Source: JBDRNE01 sp043812935
Lineage (GTDB): Bacteria; Omnitrophota; Gorgyraeia; Tantalellales; Tantalellaceae
Reading direction: 5' to 3'
Assembly: GCA_043812935.1 (NCBI GenBank)
Contig: JBDRLO010000038.1
Span: forward strand, 1-42,506
DNA: 42,506 nt
The notes under the pieces are model-generated. The model was not told the DNA's origin. It ran no database searches and saw nothing but the letters and a program-made list of their open reading frames with translations. Positions 1-7,674 of this stretch are shown piece after piece (positions within the stretch are counted from its first letter, which is position 1; each line of letters opens with the position of its first letter). Made by a program: the position numbers and the translations under genes.

Positions 1-1433
1 AGAAACTGGAGACTAAAACCTGGCGGTTGGACGATGACCAGGTTTTGTCTTCTTTGGCTATTATTCAGTGTGAATTACAACTTTGTGATCAGGCGGCTGA
101 TGTTATTAAAAAAATTAAGTCAAAAGTTTCAAATGCTGTGCTAATGCTTCGGGATTTTAAGATTGCAAGAAGAATAGATGGATTTAAAGAAGTATTAAGA
201 ATAGTTCCGTATGAACGTTTGAATTATTCATACAAAAACAAAAGGTTAATAGACTGGATTTATGAAGAGGTAAGTTCTTTATTTGAAGTTTTGCATAAGG
301 AGCCTGGGGAACATCCTGAGGCTGTGGCATTGCTTGGAAGAGATGTTGGCCGTTGTGCAATATGTTTGCGAAATATAGCAAAGTTTTATTTGAGTGAGAA
401 TTATTCCGGGATTGATTCTAAAAGAAAAGTCATGGAAATAATAAAGAAACTGGAGACTAAAACCTGGCGATTGGATGATGACCAGGTTTTGTCTTCTTTG
501 GCTATTATCCAGTGTGAATTACAACTTTGTGAGCAGGCGGCTGATGTTATTGAAAAGCTTAGTAGTGAAGCTTTACGTATAGAGCTTCTAAAGGATTTAG
601 TAAAAGCCTATAGAGATTCCGGAGACTTATTCCATGCGAAAATAAAGCTTAAAGATTTGGAAGCTTTAATTGAAAATCGCATACCGCATCCTTTAGCAAA
701 AATACATTGGCCGGATATAAAAGGAAACCATTTGCTGGATATTAAGGCGATTAAAGAAACTTTGGATGGCGAAAGTGAAAGAACGCGTTTAAATGATACG
801 GATATTACAATGCAGGCCGAATTTTTAAGGCACAGTTTAATCGAGTGGCAGAAAGAACATCCTAAAGAGATGCTTTTAATAGCAATTGACGATGATATCG
901 GAAAAGATCAGGATAGTTTTATTGAGCCGCTTTGGAAAATTATTGATGCTATAAAAGAAATGACCGATGAGGAAGGTAAACCTTTATTTACAGACAAAAC
1001 TTTAAAAACTGTAAGAAGAAGCGCTGGTAACGGTGATTTAATGCGGGAAATAAACCAGCTTTTAAAATCAGAAGAAAAACTTGTAAAAGACAATATATTT
1101 CTTGTCGCAAAACAGGAAAACAGCGATGCTCATCTGTTTGACAAATTAAAAGGCACATCATGGATCGCGGCGATAAATGATTCAAAAACAAACATGGATG
1201 TATATATACCTGTGTTTGAGGCGCTTACATTAACAATTATGTCGTCTTTAAATGCGGATATAGAAAGCATTAAAAGCTTTTACGATAAAATAGTTGATAC
1301 GCCTGTTTCAAAAAAGTTTCTGGAACAAATGATTGAAAACAAAATGCTCTATATTTTACCGCGTATGGATAGAAAATGTGATAATATACGTGAAAAATAT
1401 GACATTGTACGGAACATTTATCAGGCAGTATAA
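1..1433 (+). CDS. Helical-repeat protein, 3' part (partial at left edge)
   Basis: I do not recognise a named family. The frame is open from base 3 to the TAA at 1431-1433 (476 visible residues), so the true start lies outside the window; the internal TTG at 27 is not a credible start. Residues 1-36 and 149-184 are almost identical (KLETKTWRLDDDQV and the following IIQCELQLC stretch), a repeat of exactly 148 residues, and the sequence around them is TPR-like alpha-helix (for example the AYRDSGDLFHAKIKLKDL segment). From about residue 240 the protein changes to a roughly 235-residue C-terminal module ending in a MLYILPRMDR segment and a charged helix. The same module appears to close the proteins ending at 14005 and 24440. 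By analogy with them it is probably a large secreted or surface protein, but the N-terminus needed to show this is missing. Confidence 0.7.
   Translation, partial: KLETKTWRLDDDQVLSSLAIIQCELQLCDQAADVIKKIKSKVSNAVLMLRDFKIARRIDGFKEVLRIVPYERLNYSYKNKRLIDWIYEEVSSLFEVLHKEPGEHPEAVALLGRDVGRCAICLRNIAKFYLSENYSGIDSKRKVMEIIKKLETKTWRLDDDQVLSSLAIIQCELQLCEQAADVIEKLSSEALRIELLKDLVKAYRDSGDLFHAKIKLKDLEALIENRIPHPLAKIHWPDIKGNHLLDIKAIKETLDGESERTRLNDTDITMQAEFLRHSLIEWQKEHPKEMLLIAIDDDIGKDQDSFIEPLWKIIDAIKEMTDEEGKPLFTDKTLKTVRRSAGNGDLMREINQLLKSEEKLVKDNIFLVAKQENSDAHLFDKLKGTSWIAAINDSKTNMDVYIPVFEALTLTIMSSLNADIESIKSFYDKIVDTPVSKKFLEQMIENKMLYILPRMDRKCDNIREKYDIVRNIYQAV
3..550 (+). repeat. Intragenic near-identical repeat, period 444 bp
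   Basis: Bases 1-106 and 445-550 match with only about four differences (two third-position, one ATT/ATC, and one GAT/GAG that changes Asp to Glu). The spacing is 444 bp, exactly 148 codons, so the frame is kept. This indicates recent duplication or gene conversion inside the repeat protein; further copies may lie left of the window. Confidence 0.85.
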
Positions 1434-1450
1434 TGTTTGATTTTTTTATT

Positions 1451-1478
1451 AAGGAAACAGGCTGAGGCCTGTTTCCTT
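1451..1478 (+). terminator. Hairpin after the repeat protein
   Basis: A perfect 12-bp stem, AAGGAAACAGGC with GCCTGTTTCCTT, closes on a TGAG loop 17 bases after the stop codon. The tail is only moderately T-rich, so it is a probable but not textbook Rho-independent terminator. Confidence 0.65.
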
Positions 1479-1485
1479 AAATCAT

Positions 1486-1513
1486 TTACCATCAACCATT
1501 AACCATTCACCGA
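1486..1513. repeat. ACCATYA-type short tandem repeat
   Basis: Four imperfect heptamers of the type ACCATCA/ACCATTA/ACCATTC follow one another. A related inverse run (ATGGTGAATGGT) follows secDF at about 18700-18712. It looks like one of several intergenic microsatellite families in this genome. Confidence 0.5.
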
Positions 1514-1523
1514 CTAATTCTCA

Positions 1524-1551
1524 TTGACAAAGCTATTCAACCCTTTATAAT
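1524..1551 (+). promoter_or_regulatory. Sigma-70-type promoter for the EF-G-like gene
   Basis: TTGACA (1524-1529), a 16-base spacer and TATAAT (1546-1551) match the consensus completely. It would start a transcript near 1558 with a leader of about 290 bases before the GTG at 1849; that leader contains two large foldbacks. Confidence 0.8.
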
Positions 1552-1668
1552 AAAAACATTGTTGTAGAGTCATTCCTTTGCGGTATATCCTTGCCAGAGG
1601 AAAGATATGGAAGTAAAAAAAGAACTGTCATTCATGTGATTTGTCTCATTCGAGCTTGCAAATAAGTA

Positions 1669-1728
1669 GTCCGTCTGCTTGGATTTGAGGTAAATGTGCT
1701 GCGCAAATTTCCCTCAAGGCATACGGAC
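1669..1728 (+). promoter_or_regulatory. Long imperfect hairpin in the EF-G-like leader
   Basis: GTCCGT at 1669-1674 pairs with ACGGAC at 1723-1728. Inside, TTTGAGG..AAAT can pair with ATTT..CCTCAA, leaving a bulge of a few bases. It lies between the promoter and the TTAA-bounded repeat. It could be another foldback repeat or a regulatory leader; only one copy is in the window. Confidence 0.5.
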
Positions 1729-1729
1729 A

Positions 1730-1833
1730 TTAATTCGACTAAATGATTTCAGTGCGCGGAAATTTATCCTGCTTGTCCCGAGCGTAGTCGAGGGGAGCGT
1801 AGTCGAAGGACTTTTGAACCAAAGTCTCATTAA
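1730..1833. repeat. TTAA-bounded foldback element, copy 1
   Basis: This 104-bp element shares most of its sequence with 7318-7422, including GTGCGCGG, TCCTGCTTGTCCCGAGCG and the direct repeat GTAGTCGA. It begins TTAATTCGACTA and ends AGTCTCATTAA, which are imperfect inverses of each other. It stops just before the AGAAGGGGG ribosome-binding site of the EF-G-like gene. The layout resembles a small MITE or REP-like element; the TTAA ends could be a target duplication, which is inference. Confidence 0.8.
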
Positions 1834-1848
1834 AAGAAGGGGGTAACA

Positions 1849-3915
1849 GTGACTGTTTCAACGAAAAACATCAGGAATATTGTACTCTTATCACATTCAG
1901 GTGCGGGGAAAACTACTTTAACTGAAAATTTACTATTTAAAGGCGGAACAATATCAAAAAAAGGCAGCGTTAATTCGGGAACGACGGTTTCTGATTATAG
2001 TGATGATGAAAAAGAAAGAAAGACTTCAATTAACTTGTCTGTTTCATCTTACGAAAAAGACGGGATTAAAGTTAATATTCTTGATGCTCCGGGATATTTA
2101 GATTATATAGGAGACGTGGTTGCAGGGATAAACGCCGCGGATGCCGCAGTGTTATTGATAGATGCTGTAAGCGGTATTGAAGTTGGCGCCAGCAAGTTTT
2201 GGAAGTTAGTACAGGAACGTAATATGCCGGGGATGATAATAATCAATAAGATGGATAAAGATAACGCGAATTTTACGAAAGTTTTAGAAGGTATCCGCAA
2301 AATATTCGGGAAAAATTGTGTCGCGTTATATTATCCAAACGGGTCTGGGCCTTCTTTTGCCGGCATGGCAAATTTGTTGACAAAACAGGGGATTGATAAA
2401 CTTCAGGGAGATGATAAAGACGAAGCAGATCTGCTTTCTAGCGAAATGGCAGAGGGCGTAGCAGAATCTGATGACGTGCTTTTGGAAAAATATTTAGAAG
2501 AAGGTGTGTTGTCTCCTGAAGAGCTGATTAGGGCTTTCAGGGCAGGAGTGGATAGCGGTAAAATAATTCCGATTGTTCCAGCTTCAATTGAAAAGGGAAT
2601 TGGAATAGACGAAATAATGGAAATGATAAATAAATATATGCCGTCACCTGAAGATTTGCCCCCAATTGAGATTGAACCGGATAATGCCGGGGAATCCGCG
2701 GAAGCAATTAAGATAGAACCCAAAACTGATGCGGGATTTTCGGCACAGGTTTTTAAGACAATATCAGATCCGTACGCGGGACAGATATCAATTTTTCGGG
2801 TAAGAAGCGGGAAAGCTATTTCTAATCAAACAGTTCAAAATTCTTCGAAAAACACTCCTGAAAAATTTGGGCAATTATTTTTTCTTAAAGGAAAAGATCA
2901 AATCCAGACGGATTGCGCGGTTGCCGGAGATATTGTCAGCGCGGCTAAATTGAAGGATACGGATACAGGAGATTCACTTTCAGATGATAAAGAGTCTATA
3001 AAATTTAAAAATATTAAATTCCCGGAACCAGCTATAAGTTTCTCGATAAAACCAAAAAGCCGTTCGGATGAAGATAAGATATCCGGCGCGCTTGGAAAAC
3101 TTATGGCGGAAGATCCGACTTTTAAGATGGTGTTGGATAAACAGACGCATGAATTGGTTATTTCCGGAATGGGAGATATGCATCTTAAAACGGTTGTTAA
3201 TCGTATGAAAGAAAGATATGGGGTAGAAGTTGAAATCGGAACTCCTAAAGTTGCGTATAAAGAGACAATAAGCGGTAATGGCGACTCAAAGTACAGACAC
3301 AAAAAACAGTCTGGCGGTGCGGGGCAATTTGCCGAAGTTTGGCTTCGCGTTGAACCGCTTGAAAGAGGCGCAGGGTTTGAGTTTGTTGATGAAGTTGTCG
3401 GAGGGGCGATACCTAAGCAATTTGTGGGTAGTTGTGAAAAAGGAATAAGAAACGCTATGTCCGATGGAACTGTGGCCGGGTATCCCATAATAGACGTAAA
3501 AGCCACTGTTTATGATGGTAAAACGCACCCTGTGGATTCTAAAGATATTGCTTTTCAAATAGCTGCCGCACATGCGTTTAGAGAGGCGTGTGATAAAGCA
3601 AAACCTGTACTTTTGGAACCTATTATGAATGTTGAACTTACTGTTCCGGAAGAAAACATGGGGGATATTACGGGTTCCTTAAGTTCACGCCGCGGTCGTG
3701 TACAAGGAATGGATTCTGAAGGTGGCATGCAGTTACTCAGGGCGCAGATTCCTTTAGAAGAAATGTATAAATACGCGAATGAATTAAAATCGCTTACCGC
3801 TGGAAGAGCAACTTATACAATGTCTTTTGCACATTATGAAACAGTACCGTCTAATGTAGCTCAAAAGGTCATCGCGGAAAGCAAAAAAGCGAAAGAAGAA
3901 GTACATTCACATTGA
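1849..3915 (+). CDS. Elongation factor G-like translational GTPase
   Basis: This 688-residue protein has the EF-G domain order: G domain, beta-barrel domain II (about 300-390), domain III with the GMGDMHL segment (about 440), domain IV with GAGQFAEVWLRVEP (about 490) and domain V with ENMGDITGSLSSRRG (about 600). G1 is SHSGAGKTT (15-23), G3 DAPG (79-82) and G4 NKMD (133-136). Three traits point to the EF-G-like (FusA-like/EF-G2) branch rather than the main translocase: the first Gly of G1 is Ser15, G3 has Ala for Thr, and the usual RGITI switch segment reads RKTSI. The start is GTG with AGAAGGGGG seven bases upstream. It stands alone behind its own promoter, with no rpsL, rpsG or tuf nearby. 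Its exact role (translocation, recycling or other) cannot be told from sequence. Confidence 0.85.
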   Translation: MTVSTKNIRNIVLLSHSGAGKTTLTENLLFKGGTISKKGSVNSGTTVSDYSDDEKERKTSINLSVSSYEKDGIKVNILDAPGYLDYIGDVVAGINAADAAVLLIDAVSGIEVGASKFWKLVQERNMPGMIIINKMDKDNANFTKVLEGIRKIFGKNCVALYYPNGSGPSFAGMANLLTKQGIDKLQGDDKDEADLLSSEMAEGVAESDDVLLEKYLEEGVLSPEELIRAFRAGVDSGKIIPIVPASIEKGIGIDEIMEMINKYMPSPEDLPPIEIEPDNAGESAEAIKIEPKTDAGFSAQVFKTISDPYAGQISIFRVRSGKAISNQTVQNSSKNTPEKFGQLFFLKGKDQIQTDCAVAGDIVSAAKLKDTDTGDSLSDDKESIKFKNIKFPEPAISFSIKPKSRSDEDKISGALGKLMAEDPTFKMVLDKQTHELVISGMGDMHLKTVVNRMKERYGVEVEIGTPKVAYKETISGNGDSKYRHKKQSGGAGQFAEVWLRVEPLERGAGFEFVDEVVGGAIPKQFVGSCEKGIRNAMSDGTVAGYPIIDVKATVYDGKTHPVDSKDIAFQIAAAHAFREACDKAKPVLLEPIMNVELTVPEENMGDITGSLSSRRGRVQGMDSEGGMQLLRAQIPLEEMYKYANELKSLTAGRATYTMSFAHYETVPSNVAQKVIAESKKAKEEVHSH

Positions 3916-4020
3916 TACGTTACAGGGTACACGTCTCACGCGGCACGTTCCCTCTCTCCTTTGGAGAGAGGGATAGGATAGAAGAAAACGTGTAACGTGT
4001 GGCGTGCAACGTGTGGCGGG
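3916..4020. repeat. ACGTGTAAC foldback with GA-rich hairpin, copy 1
   Basis: Left arms (ACGTTACA, TACACG, CACGTT) and right arms (AACGTGTAACGTGT, CGTGCAACGTG) are rough inverses around a central hairpin of CCCTCTCTCC and GGAGAGAGGG at about 3951-3973. The same composite layout recurs at 30335-30429. It fills the gap between the EF-G-like gene and yebC. Confidence 0.7.
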
Positions 4021-4033
4021 AAAAGGAGATAGT

Positions 4034-4786
4034 ATGTCTGGACATTCAAAATGGGCTAGTATAAAACACAAAAAAGGGGCGCTGGATGCTAAACGTGGTA
4101 AGATATTTACCAAGTTAATTCGTGAAATAACTGTGGCAGCCAGGGAAAGCGGCGGAAATGCTGATGCTAATCCTCGTTTGCGTTTAGCAATCCAAAAAGC
4201 TAAAGATGCTAATATGCCGGCGGATAATATAGAACGTGGAATAAAAAAAGGAACCGGTGAACTTGAAGGTGTTTCTTATGAAACGGTTTCTTTTGAAGGA
4301 TACGCACCTGGCGGCGTGGCTGTTATTGTTGAAGGCCTTACGGATAATAGGAACCGTACTACCAGTGAAGTCCGCAGTATTTTTACTAAACGTGGAGGAA
4401 ATATGGCTGGTGCTGGCTCTGTAGCTTTTCAATTTGAAAAAAAGGGAATTTTTCTTATAAAAAAAGAAGATGGCAGTGAGGAAGAATTGTTAAATATAGT
4501 TTTAGAGTCCGGAGCAGAAGACCTTACTTCAGATGAAGATTTTTTTCAAGTAGTTTGCGCCATGCAGGATTTTGACAAAGTAAGAACAGCTTTACTTGAA
4601 AAAAAGGTAAAAATTGAATCCGGAGAGTTAAGTATGATTCCTAAAAACAGTGTTAAAGTTGAAGACGCGGATATTGCTAAAAAGGTTTTGACGCTTGTGG
4701 AAGATCTTGAAGACAATGATGACGTTCAGAATGTATATTCGAATTTTGATATTCCGGATGAGGTATTAAAACAAATCGATAATTAA
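4034..4786 (+). CDS. yebC: YebC/PmpR family protein
   Basis: This 250-residue protein has the usual family length. The N-terminus MSGHSKWASIKHKKGALDAK is the family signature, followed by ANPRLRLAIQKAKDANMP, NRTTSEVRSIFTKRGG and an acidic C-terminal part. Members bind DNA and regulate transcription or, as recently shown for several, help ribosomes through difficult stretches such as proline runs. The ATG at 4034 is chosen because AAAGGAGA lies just ahead and the conserved Met-Ser-Gly-His start follows; an in-frame extension to 4004 would run into the repeat element. It leads the yebC-ruvC-ruvA-ruvB series, a gene order found in many bacteria. Confidence 0.96.
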   Translation: MSGHSKWASIKHKKGALDAKRGKIFTKLIREITVAARESGGNADANPRLRLAIQKAKDANMPADNIERGIKKGTGELEGVSYETVSFEGYAPGGVAVIVEGLTDNRNRTTSEVRSIFTKRGGNMAGAGSVAFQFEKKGIFLIKKEDGSEEELLNIVLESGAEDLTSDEDFFQVVCAMQDFDKVRTALLEKKVKIESGELSMIPKNSVKVEDADIAKKVLTLVEDLEDNDDVQNVYSNFDIPDEVLKQIDN

Positions 4787-4890
4787 AATAAAAAGTGTAA
4801 ACGCGTTTGTTTTTGCATAACAAAAATAGGTTAAATGGCTCCCCAGTTTTTCGCCAAAGGCGGACAGGCGCGGGGATTAAATCCGCACTT

Positions 4891-4923
4891 ATAATTTACA
4901 CTGCCTTTGGTTATGTAAATTAT
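4891..4923 (+). promoter_or_regulatory. Hairpin in the ruvC leader
   Basis: ATAATTTAC at 4891-4899 and GTAAATTAT at 4915-4923 are perfect inverses around a 15-base loop, ending 15 bases before the ruvC start. The 152-base gap from yebC also holds a GC-rich patch near 4855-4880. No ribosome-binding site is visible, so the hairpin may affect initiation; that is inference. Confidence 0.45.
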
Positions 4924-4938
4924 GTGCTCATTAAAATT

Positions 4939-5439
4939 ATGAGAATTTTAGGTATTGATCCAGGGTTATTAAGGACGGGATATGGGGTAATCGAAACGCA
5001 GAACGCGGATCGGATAAAATTTATTGAAGCGGGTGTGGTAAGAACCAGTTCCACCCAGGGAATTTCAGAGCGGTTAGTTATTATCTATAAAAATTTAGAA
5101 GACATTATCGCAACACATAAGCCTTCGGTTATTGTCTTAGAAAAGCTTTATTCTCATTATAAACATCCAAGTACGTCTATACTTATGGGGCACGCAAGAG
5201 GAGTAGCCTGTTTATTATGCGGCATTAATTCTATACACCTTGTTAATTATTCCGCGACGCATATAAAGAAAGCGGTTACGGGTAACGGCAGGGCAAGTAA
5301 AAAACAAATTCAGCGCATAGTTAAAACGCTTTTAAATCTAAAAAAATTTCCGGAACCTTTTGATATAAGTGACGCGCTTGCGATCGCGCTCAGTTATGTG
5401 TATATATCCGGTTTGCCGGTTAGCCGGTTAGCCGGTTAG
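4939..5439 (+). CDS. ruvC: Holliday junction endonuclease RuvC
   Basis: This 166-residue RNase H-fold nuclease resolves Holliday junctions as a dimer with RuvAB. The catalytic acids are visible: Asp7 in ILGIDPG, Glu in VIVLEKLYSHY, and the two Asp of FDISDALAIAL. The MGHARGVA segment is also typical. The ATG at 4939 is chosen because it places ILGIDPG at the N-terminus as in all RuvC; the frame is open upstream to 4807 without family similarity. There is no Shine-Dalgarno sequence (ATTAAAATT precedes ATG). The C-terminus, PVSRLAG and the TAG stop, is encoded by GGTTAGCC octamer repeats, so the natural end of the gene has been replaced or extended by repeat DNA. ruvA follows after 31 bases. 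Confidence 0.96.
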   Translation: MRILGIDPGLLRTGYGVIETQNADRIKFIEAGVVRTSSTQGISERLVIIYKNLEDIIATHKPSVIVLEKLYSHYKHPSTSILMGHARGVACLLCGINSIHLVNYSATHIKKAVTGNGRASKKQIQRIVKTLLNLKKFPEPFDISDALAIALSYVYISGLPVSRLAG

Positions 5440-5446
5440 CCGGTTT
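5408..5446. repeat. GGTTAGCC octamer array at the ruvC 3' end
   Basis: Three perfect GGTTAGCC units and flanking partial units run across the ruvC stop codon (TAG at 5437-5439). The same octamer family occurs at 15975, 19753, 29116, 31751 and 32847, each time at the 3' end of a gene. Confidence 0.9.
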
Positions 5447-5470
5447 CTTCCTAATAAAAAGGTTGGTATT

Positions 5471-6139
5471 ATGATATCGAGAATAAGTGGTGCGATAATT
5501 GATAAAAAAGACGGTATGTTTTTGATTAAAGCTGGAAATATTTGTTATGAAGTATTGGTTCCCATTGCCGTGATGAAGGCAATAGACAAAAAATTTATGG
5601 AGGATAATTGTATTAAAAATAACGAGGATGTTGAACCTGAAACAAAAGGCCAGATAGAATTAGTTACTTATCATTATTATCAGATGGAGCCTTCCCGTGC
5701 GGTTCCGGTTTTAATAGGTTTTCTGAACGGCGTTGAAAAAGAGTTTTTTGAAAAGTTTATTTCAGTTTCCGGGGTAGGTCCAAAAGCAGCCTGCAAAGCA
5801 CTTGCTGAGCCTTTTTCAAAAATAGCAGACGCTATTGATTCGGGTGACGTTGTTTTTTTAAAAAAGCTTCCTGGTATTGGGGAACAACGCGCGCGTCTGA
5901 TCGTTGCTAAACTTCAAGGTAAGGTTGGCAAGTTTGGGTTAATACAGGACAGAACAGAGATCTTACCTCTTGAGAAGTATGGAAATATAAAACATGAAGC
6001 GCTTGAAGTTCTTTTGCAGTTACAATATAGAAGAAGCGAAGCAGAGGAAATGATAAAAAAAGCTTTGGATCGCGAACCTGATTTAAAAACAAGTGAGGAT
6101 TTGTTGAATCAGGTATATAAAGGCAGACTGGTACAATAA
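5471..6139 (+). CDS. ruvA: Holliday junction branch-migration protein RuvA
   Basis: This 222-residue protein binds four-way junctions as a tetramer and loads RuvB. Domain I is the OB fold (MISRISGAIIDKKDG onward). Domain II has two helix-hairpin-helix motifs, VSGVGPKAACKAL (about 100-112) and LPGIGEQRARLIVAKL (about 137-152). Domain III, which touches RuvB, is the C-terminal helical part (EALEVLLQLQYRRSEAEEMI). An insertion around residues 40-62 (KKFMEDNCIKNNEDVEPETKG) makes the OB domain longer than usual. The ATG follows a weak AAGGTTGG site. Confidence 0.95.
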   Translation: MISRISGAIIDKKDGMFLIKAGNICYEVLVPIAVMKAIDKKFMEDNCIKNNEDVEPETKGQIELVTYHYYQMEPSRAVPVLIGFLNGVEKEFFEKFISVSGVGPKAACKALAEPFSKIADAIDSGDVVFLKKLPGIGEQRARLIVAKLQGKVGKFGLIQDRTEILPLEKYGNIKHEALEVLLQLQYRRSEAEEMIKKALDREPDLKTSEDLLNQVYKGRLVQ

Positions 6140-6248
6140 TTATTAATTCAAAAATATTTCTATGACGAAAATAAAAGAGTAATGTAAGCTATAATTAATA
6201 TTTTGTACGGTCAAAGAATTAAAATCGTAGTTCAATTAAGGGGTATGA

Positions 6249-7295
6249 ATGGAAGAACTTGGGCGGGAAAAGTTTATAAATGAAAATGACAGCCTTGTTA
6301 GGCAATGTGAATCAGAAGAAGATGTTATAACAAATCTTTCTCTTCGTCCAAAACTGTTTAAAGATTTTATCGGCCAGCATCCTGTCGTGAATACTATGGA
6401 TATCGCGCTTAAAGCATCGGCAAAAAGAGACGAACCTTTGGAACACTTGCTTTTTTCAGGACCTCCGGGACTCGGGAAAACTTCGTTGGCGCATATTATT
6501 GCCAATGAGAGAGGAACAAAGGTAACTGCGACAAGCGGGCCGGCAATTGACAGAGCGGGTGACTTAATCGGGATTCTTACAAACCTTTCAGAAGGAGATA
6601 TTCTTTTTATTGATGAGATCCATAGACTCTCTAAAGTTGTTGAAGAATTTATTTATCCGGCAATGGAAAATTTTCAGATAGATTTTTTGGTGGATAAAGG
6701 TCCTTATGCTAAAACAATAAAATTTAATTTAAAACGTTTTACTCTAATAGGAGCGACTACACGTGCGGGGCTTTTAAGCGCTCCGTTGAGAGACAGGTTT
6801 GGTATGTTTTTTCATCTTGAATTCTATTCGCCGGAAGATTTAGCGAATATAATAAAACGTTCGGCTAAGCTTCTGGGGATTGCCATTGATGAGGATGGCG
6901 CAATGGAATTAGCTGTTCGGTCAAGAGGGACGCCAAGAATAGCTAATCGCCTTTTGCGAAGGGCAAGAGATTGGGCGGAAGTTAAGGCCAATGGGTATAT
7001 TAACCGTGAAACTGTTGTTGACGCGTTAGCCGTGCATGGTATAGACGGAGAAGGATTGGACAGAATATCGCGCCGTGTTTTGGAAATCATTTTTTCAATA
7101 TATAAAGGAGGCCCCGTAGGGATTGAAGCCTTAGCGGCTTCTCTGAACGAAGAAATTGATACAATAGAGGATGTTATTGAACCATATCTTTTAAAAATTG
7201 AATTTTTAAGAAGGACTCCGCGCGGTCGTGAATTAACGGATAAAGCGTATGATTATTTGGGACAAAAACCAGGTGTACAAAAAGGTTTTTTTTAA
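6249..7295 (+). CDS. ruvB: Holliday junction helicase RuvB
   Basis: This 348-residue AAA+ motor drives branch migration with RuvA. Walker A is GPPGLGKT (71-78), Walker B is ILFIDEIH (D122, E123), and sensor 1 with the arginine finger region is GATTRAGLLSAPLRDRFG. The C-terminal winged helix includes GGPVGIEALAASL and FLRRTPRGRELT. The ATG at 6249 has AAGGGG five bases upstream. The gap from ruvA is 109 bases and holds a TATAAT at 6190-6195 without a good -35 box, so ruvB may have a weak promoter of its own or be co-transcribed. Confidence 0.97.
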   Translation: MEELGREKFINENDSLVRQCESEEDVITNLSLRPKLFKDFIGQHPVVNTMDIALKASAKRDEPLEHLLFSGPPGLGKTSLAHIIANERGTKVTATSGPAIDRAGDLIGILTNLSEGDILFIDEIHRLSKVVEEFIYPAMENFQIDFLVDKGPYAKTIKFNLKRFTLIGATTRAGLLSAPLRDRFGMFFHLEFYSPEDLANIIKRSAKLLGIAIDEDGAMELAVRSRGTPRIANRLLRRARDWAEVKANGYINRETVVDALAVHGIDGEGLDRISRRVLEIIFSIYKGGPVGIEALAASLNEEIDTIEDVIEPYLLKIEFLRRTPRGRELTDKAYDYLGQKPGVQKGFF

Positions 7296-7317
7296 GATGC
7301 AAATTGTTGTGTAATGG

Positions 7318-7422
7318 TTAATTCGACTAAACGGTTTCAGTGCGCGGGAGTTTATCCTGCTTGTCCCGAGCGTAGTCGAGGGGAGCATAGTCGAAGGACT
7401 CCTGAAACCATAGTCTCATTAA
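7318..7422. repeat. TTAA-bounded foldback element, copy 2
   Basis: This is the second copy of the 1730-1833 element. The fold is clearer here: GGTTTCAG pairs with CTGAAACC, GGGAGT with ACTCC, and the ends TTAATTCGACTA and TAGTCTCATTAA are near inverses, so the whole unit can form one long hairpin. It ends eleven bases before the DUF2905 start codon, with AAGGGGG as the ribosome-binding site immediately after it, the same placement as copy 1. Confidence 0.85.
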
Positions 7423-7432
7423 GGGGGATGAG

Positions 7433-7657
7433 ATGACACATACGCATGTTATTGGAAAGTATCTTTTGATCTTGGGAGTAATAATTTTTTTAGTGGGCGT
7501 TGTGTTTTATTTTCTGGGAAAAGTGCCGTGGCTTGGAAGGTTGCCAGGAGATATATTTATCAAACGCGGTAGTTTTTGTTTTTATTTTCCCATAACAACG
7601 AGTATTCTTATAAGCGGCTTAGTATCGTTGGCGTGTTATTTATTTTTTAGAAAGTAA
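7433..7657 (+). CDS. DUF2905 small membrane protein
   Basis: This 74-residue protein has two hydrophobic segments (about 9-28 and 52-70) separated by the family signature GKVPWLGRLPGDIFIKRG. DUF2905 proteins are short inner-membrane proteins of unknown function, often found next to ruvB or queA. The start has a strong AAGGGGGATGAG site. spoIID-like follows after 17 bases, so the two are probably co-transcribed. Confidence 0.9.
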   Translation: MTHTHVIGKYLLILGVIIFLVGVVFYFLGKVPWLGRLPGDIFIKRGSFCFYFPITTSILISGLVSLACYLFFRK

Positions 7658-7674
7658 AATGTGATAGTTAAGTA

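Noticed and set aside
2898..3506. 202-residue minus-strand frame inside the EF-G-like gene
   Set aside because: It is antisense to a clearly conserved protein and its Ser/Pro-rich composition is that of a shadow frame.
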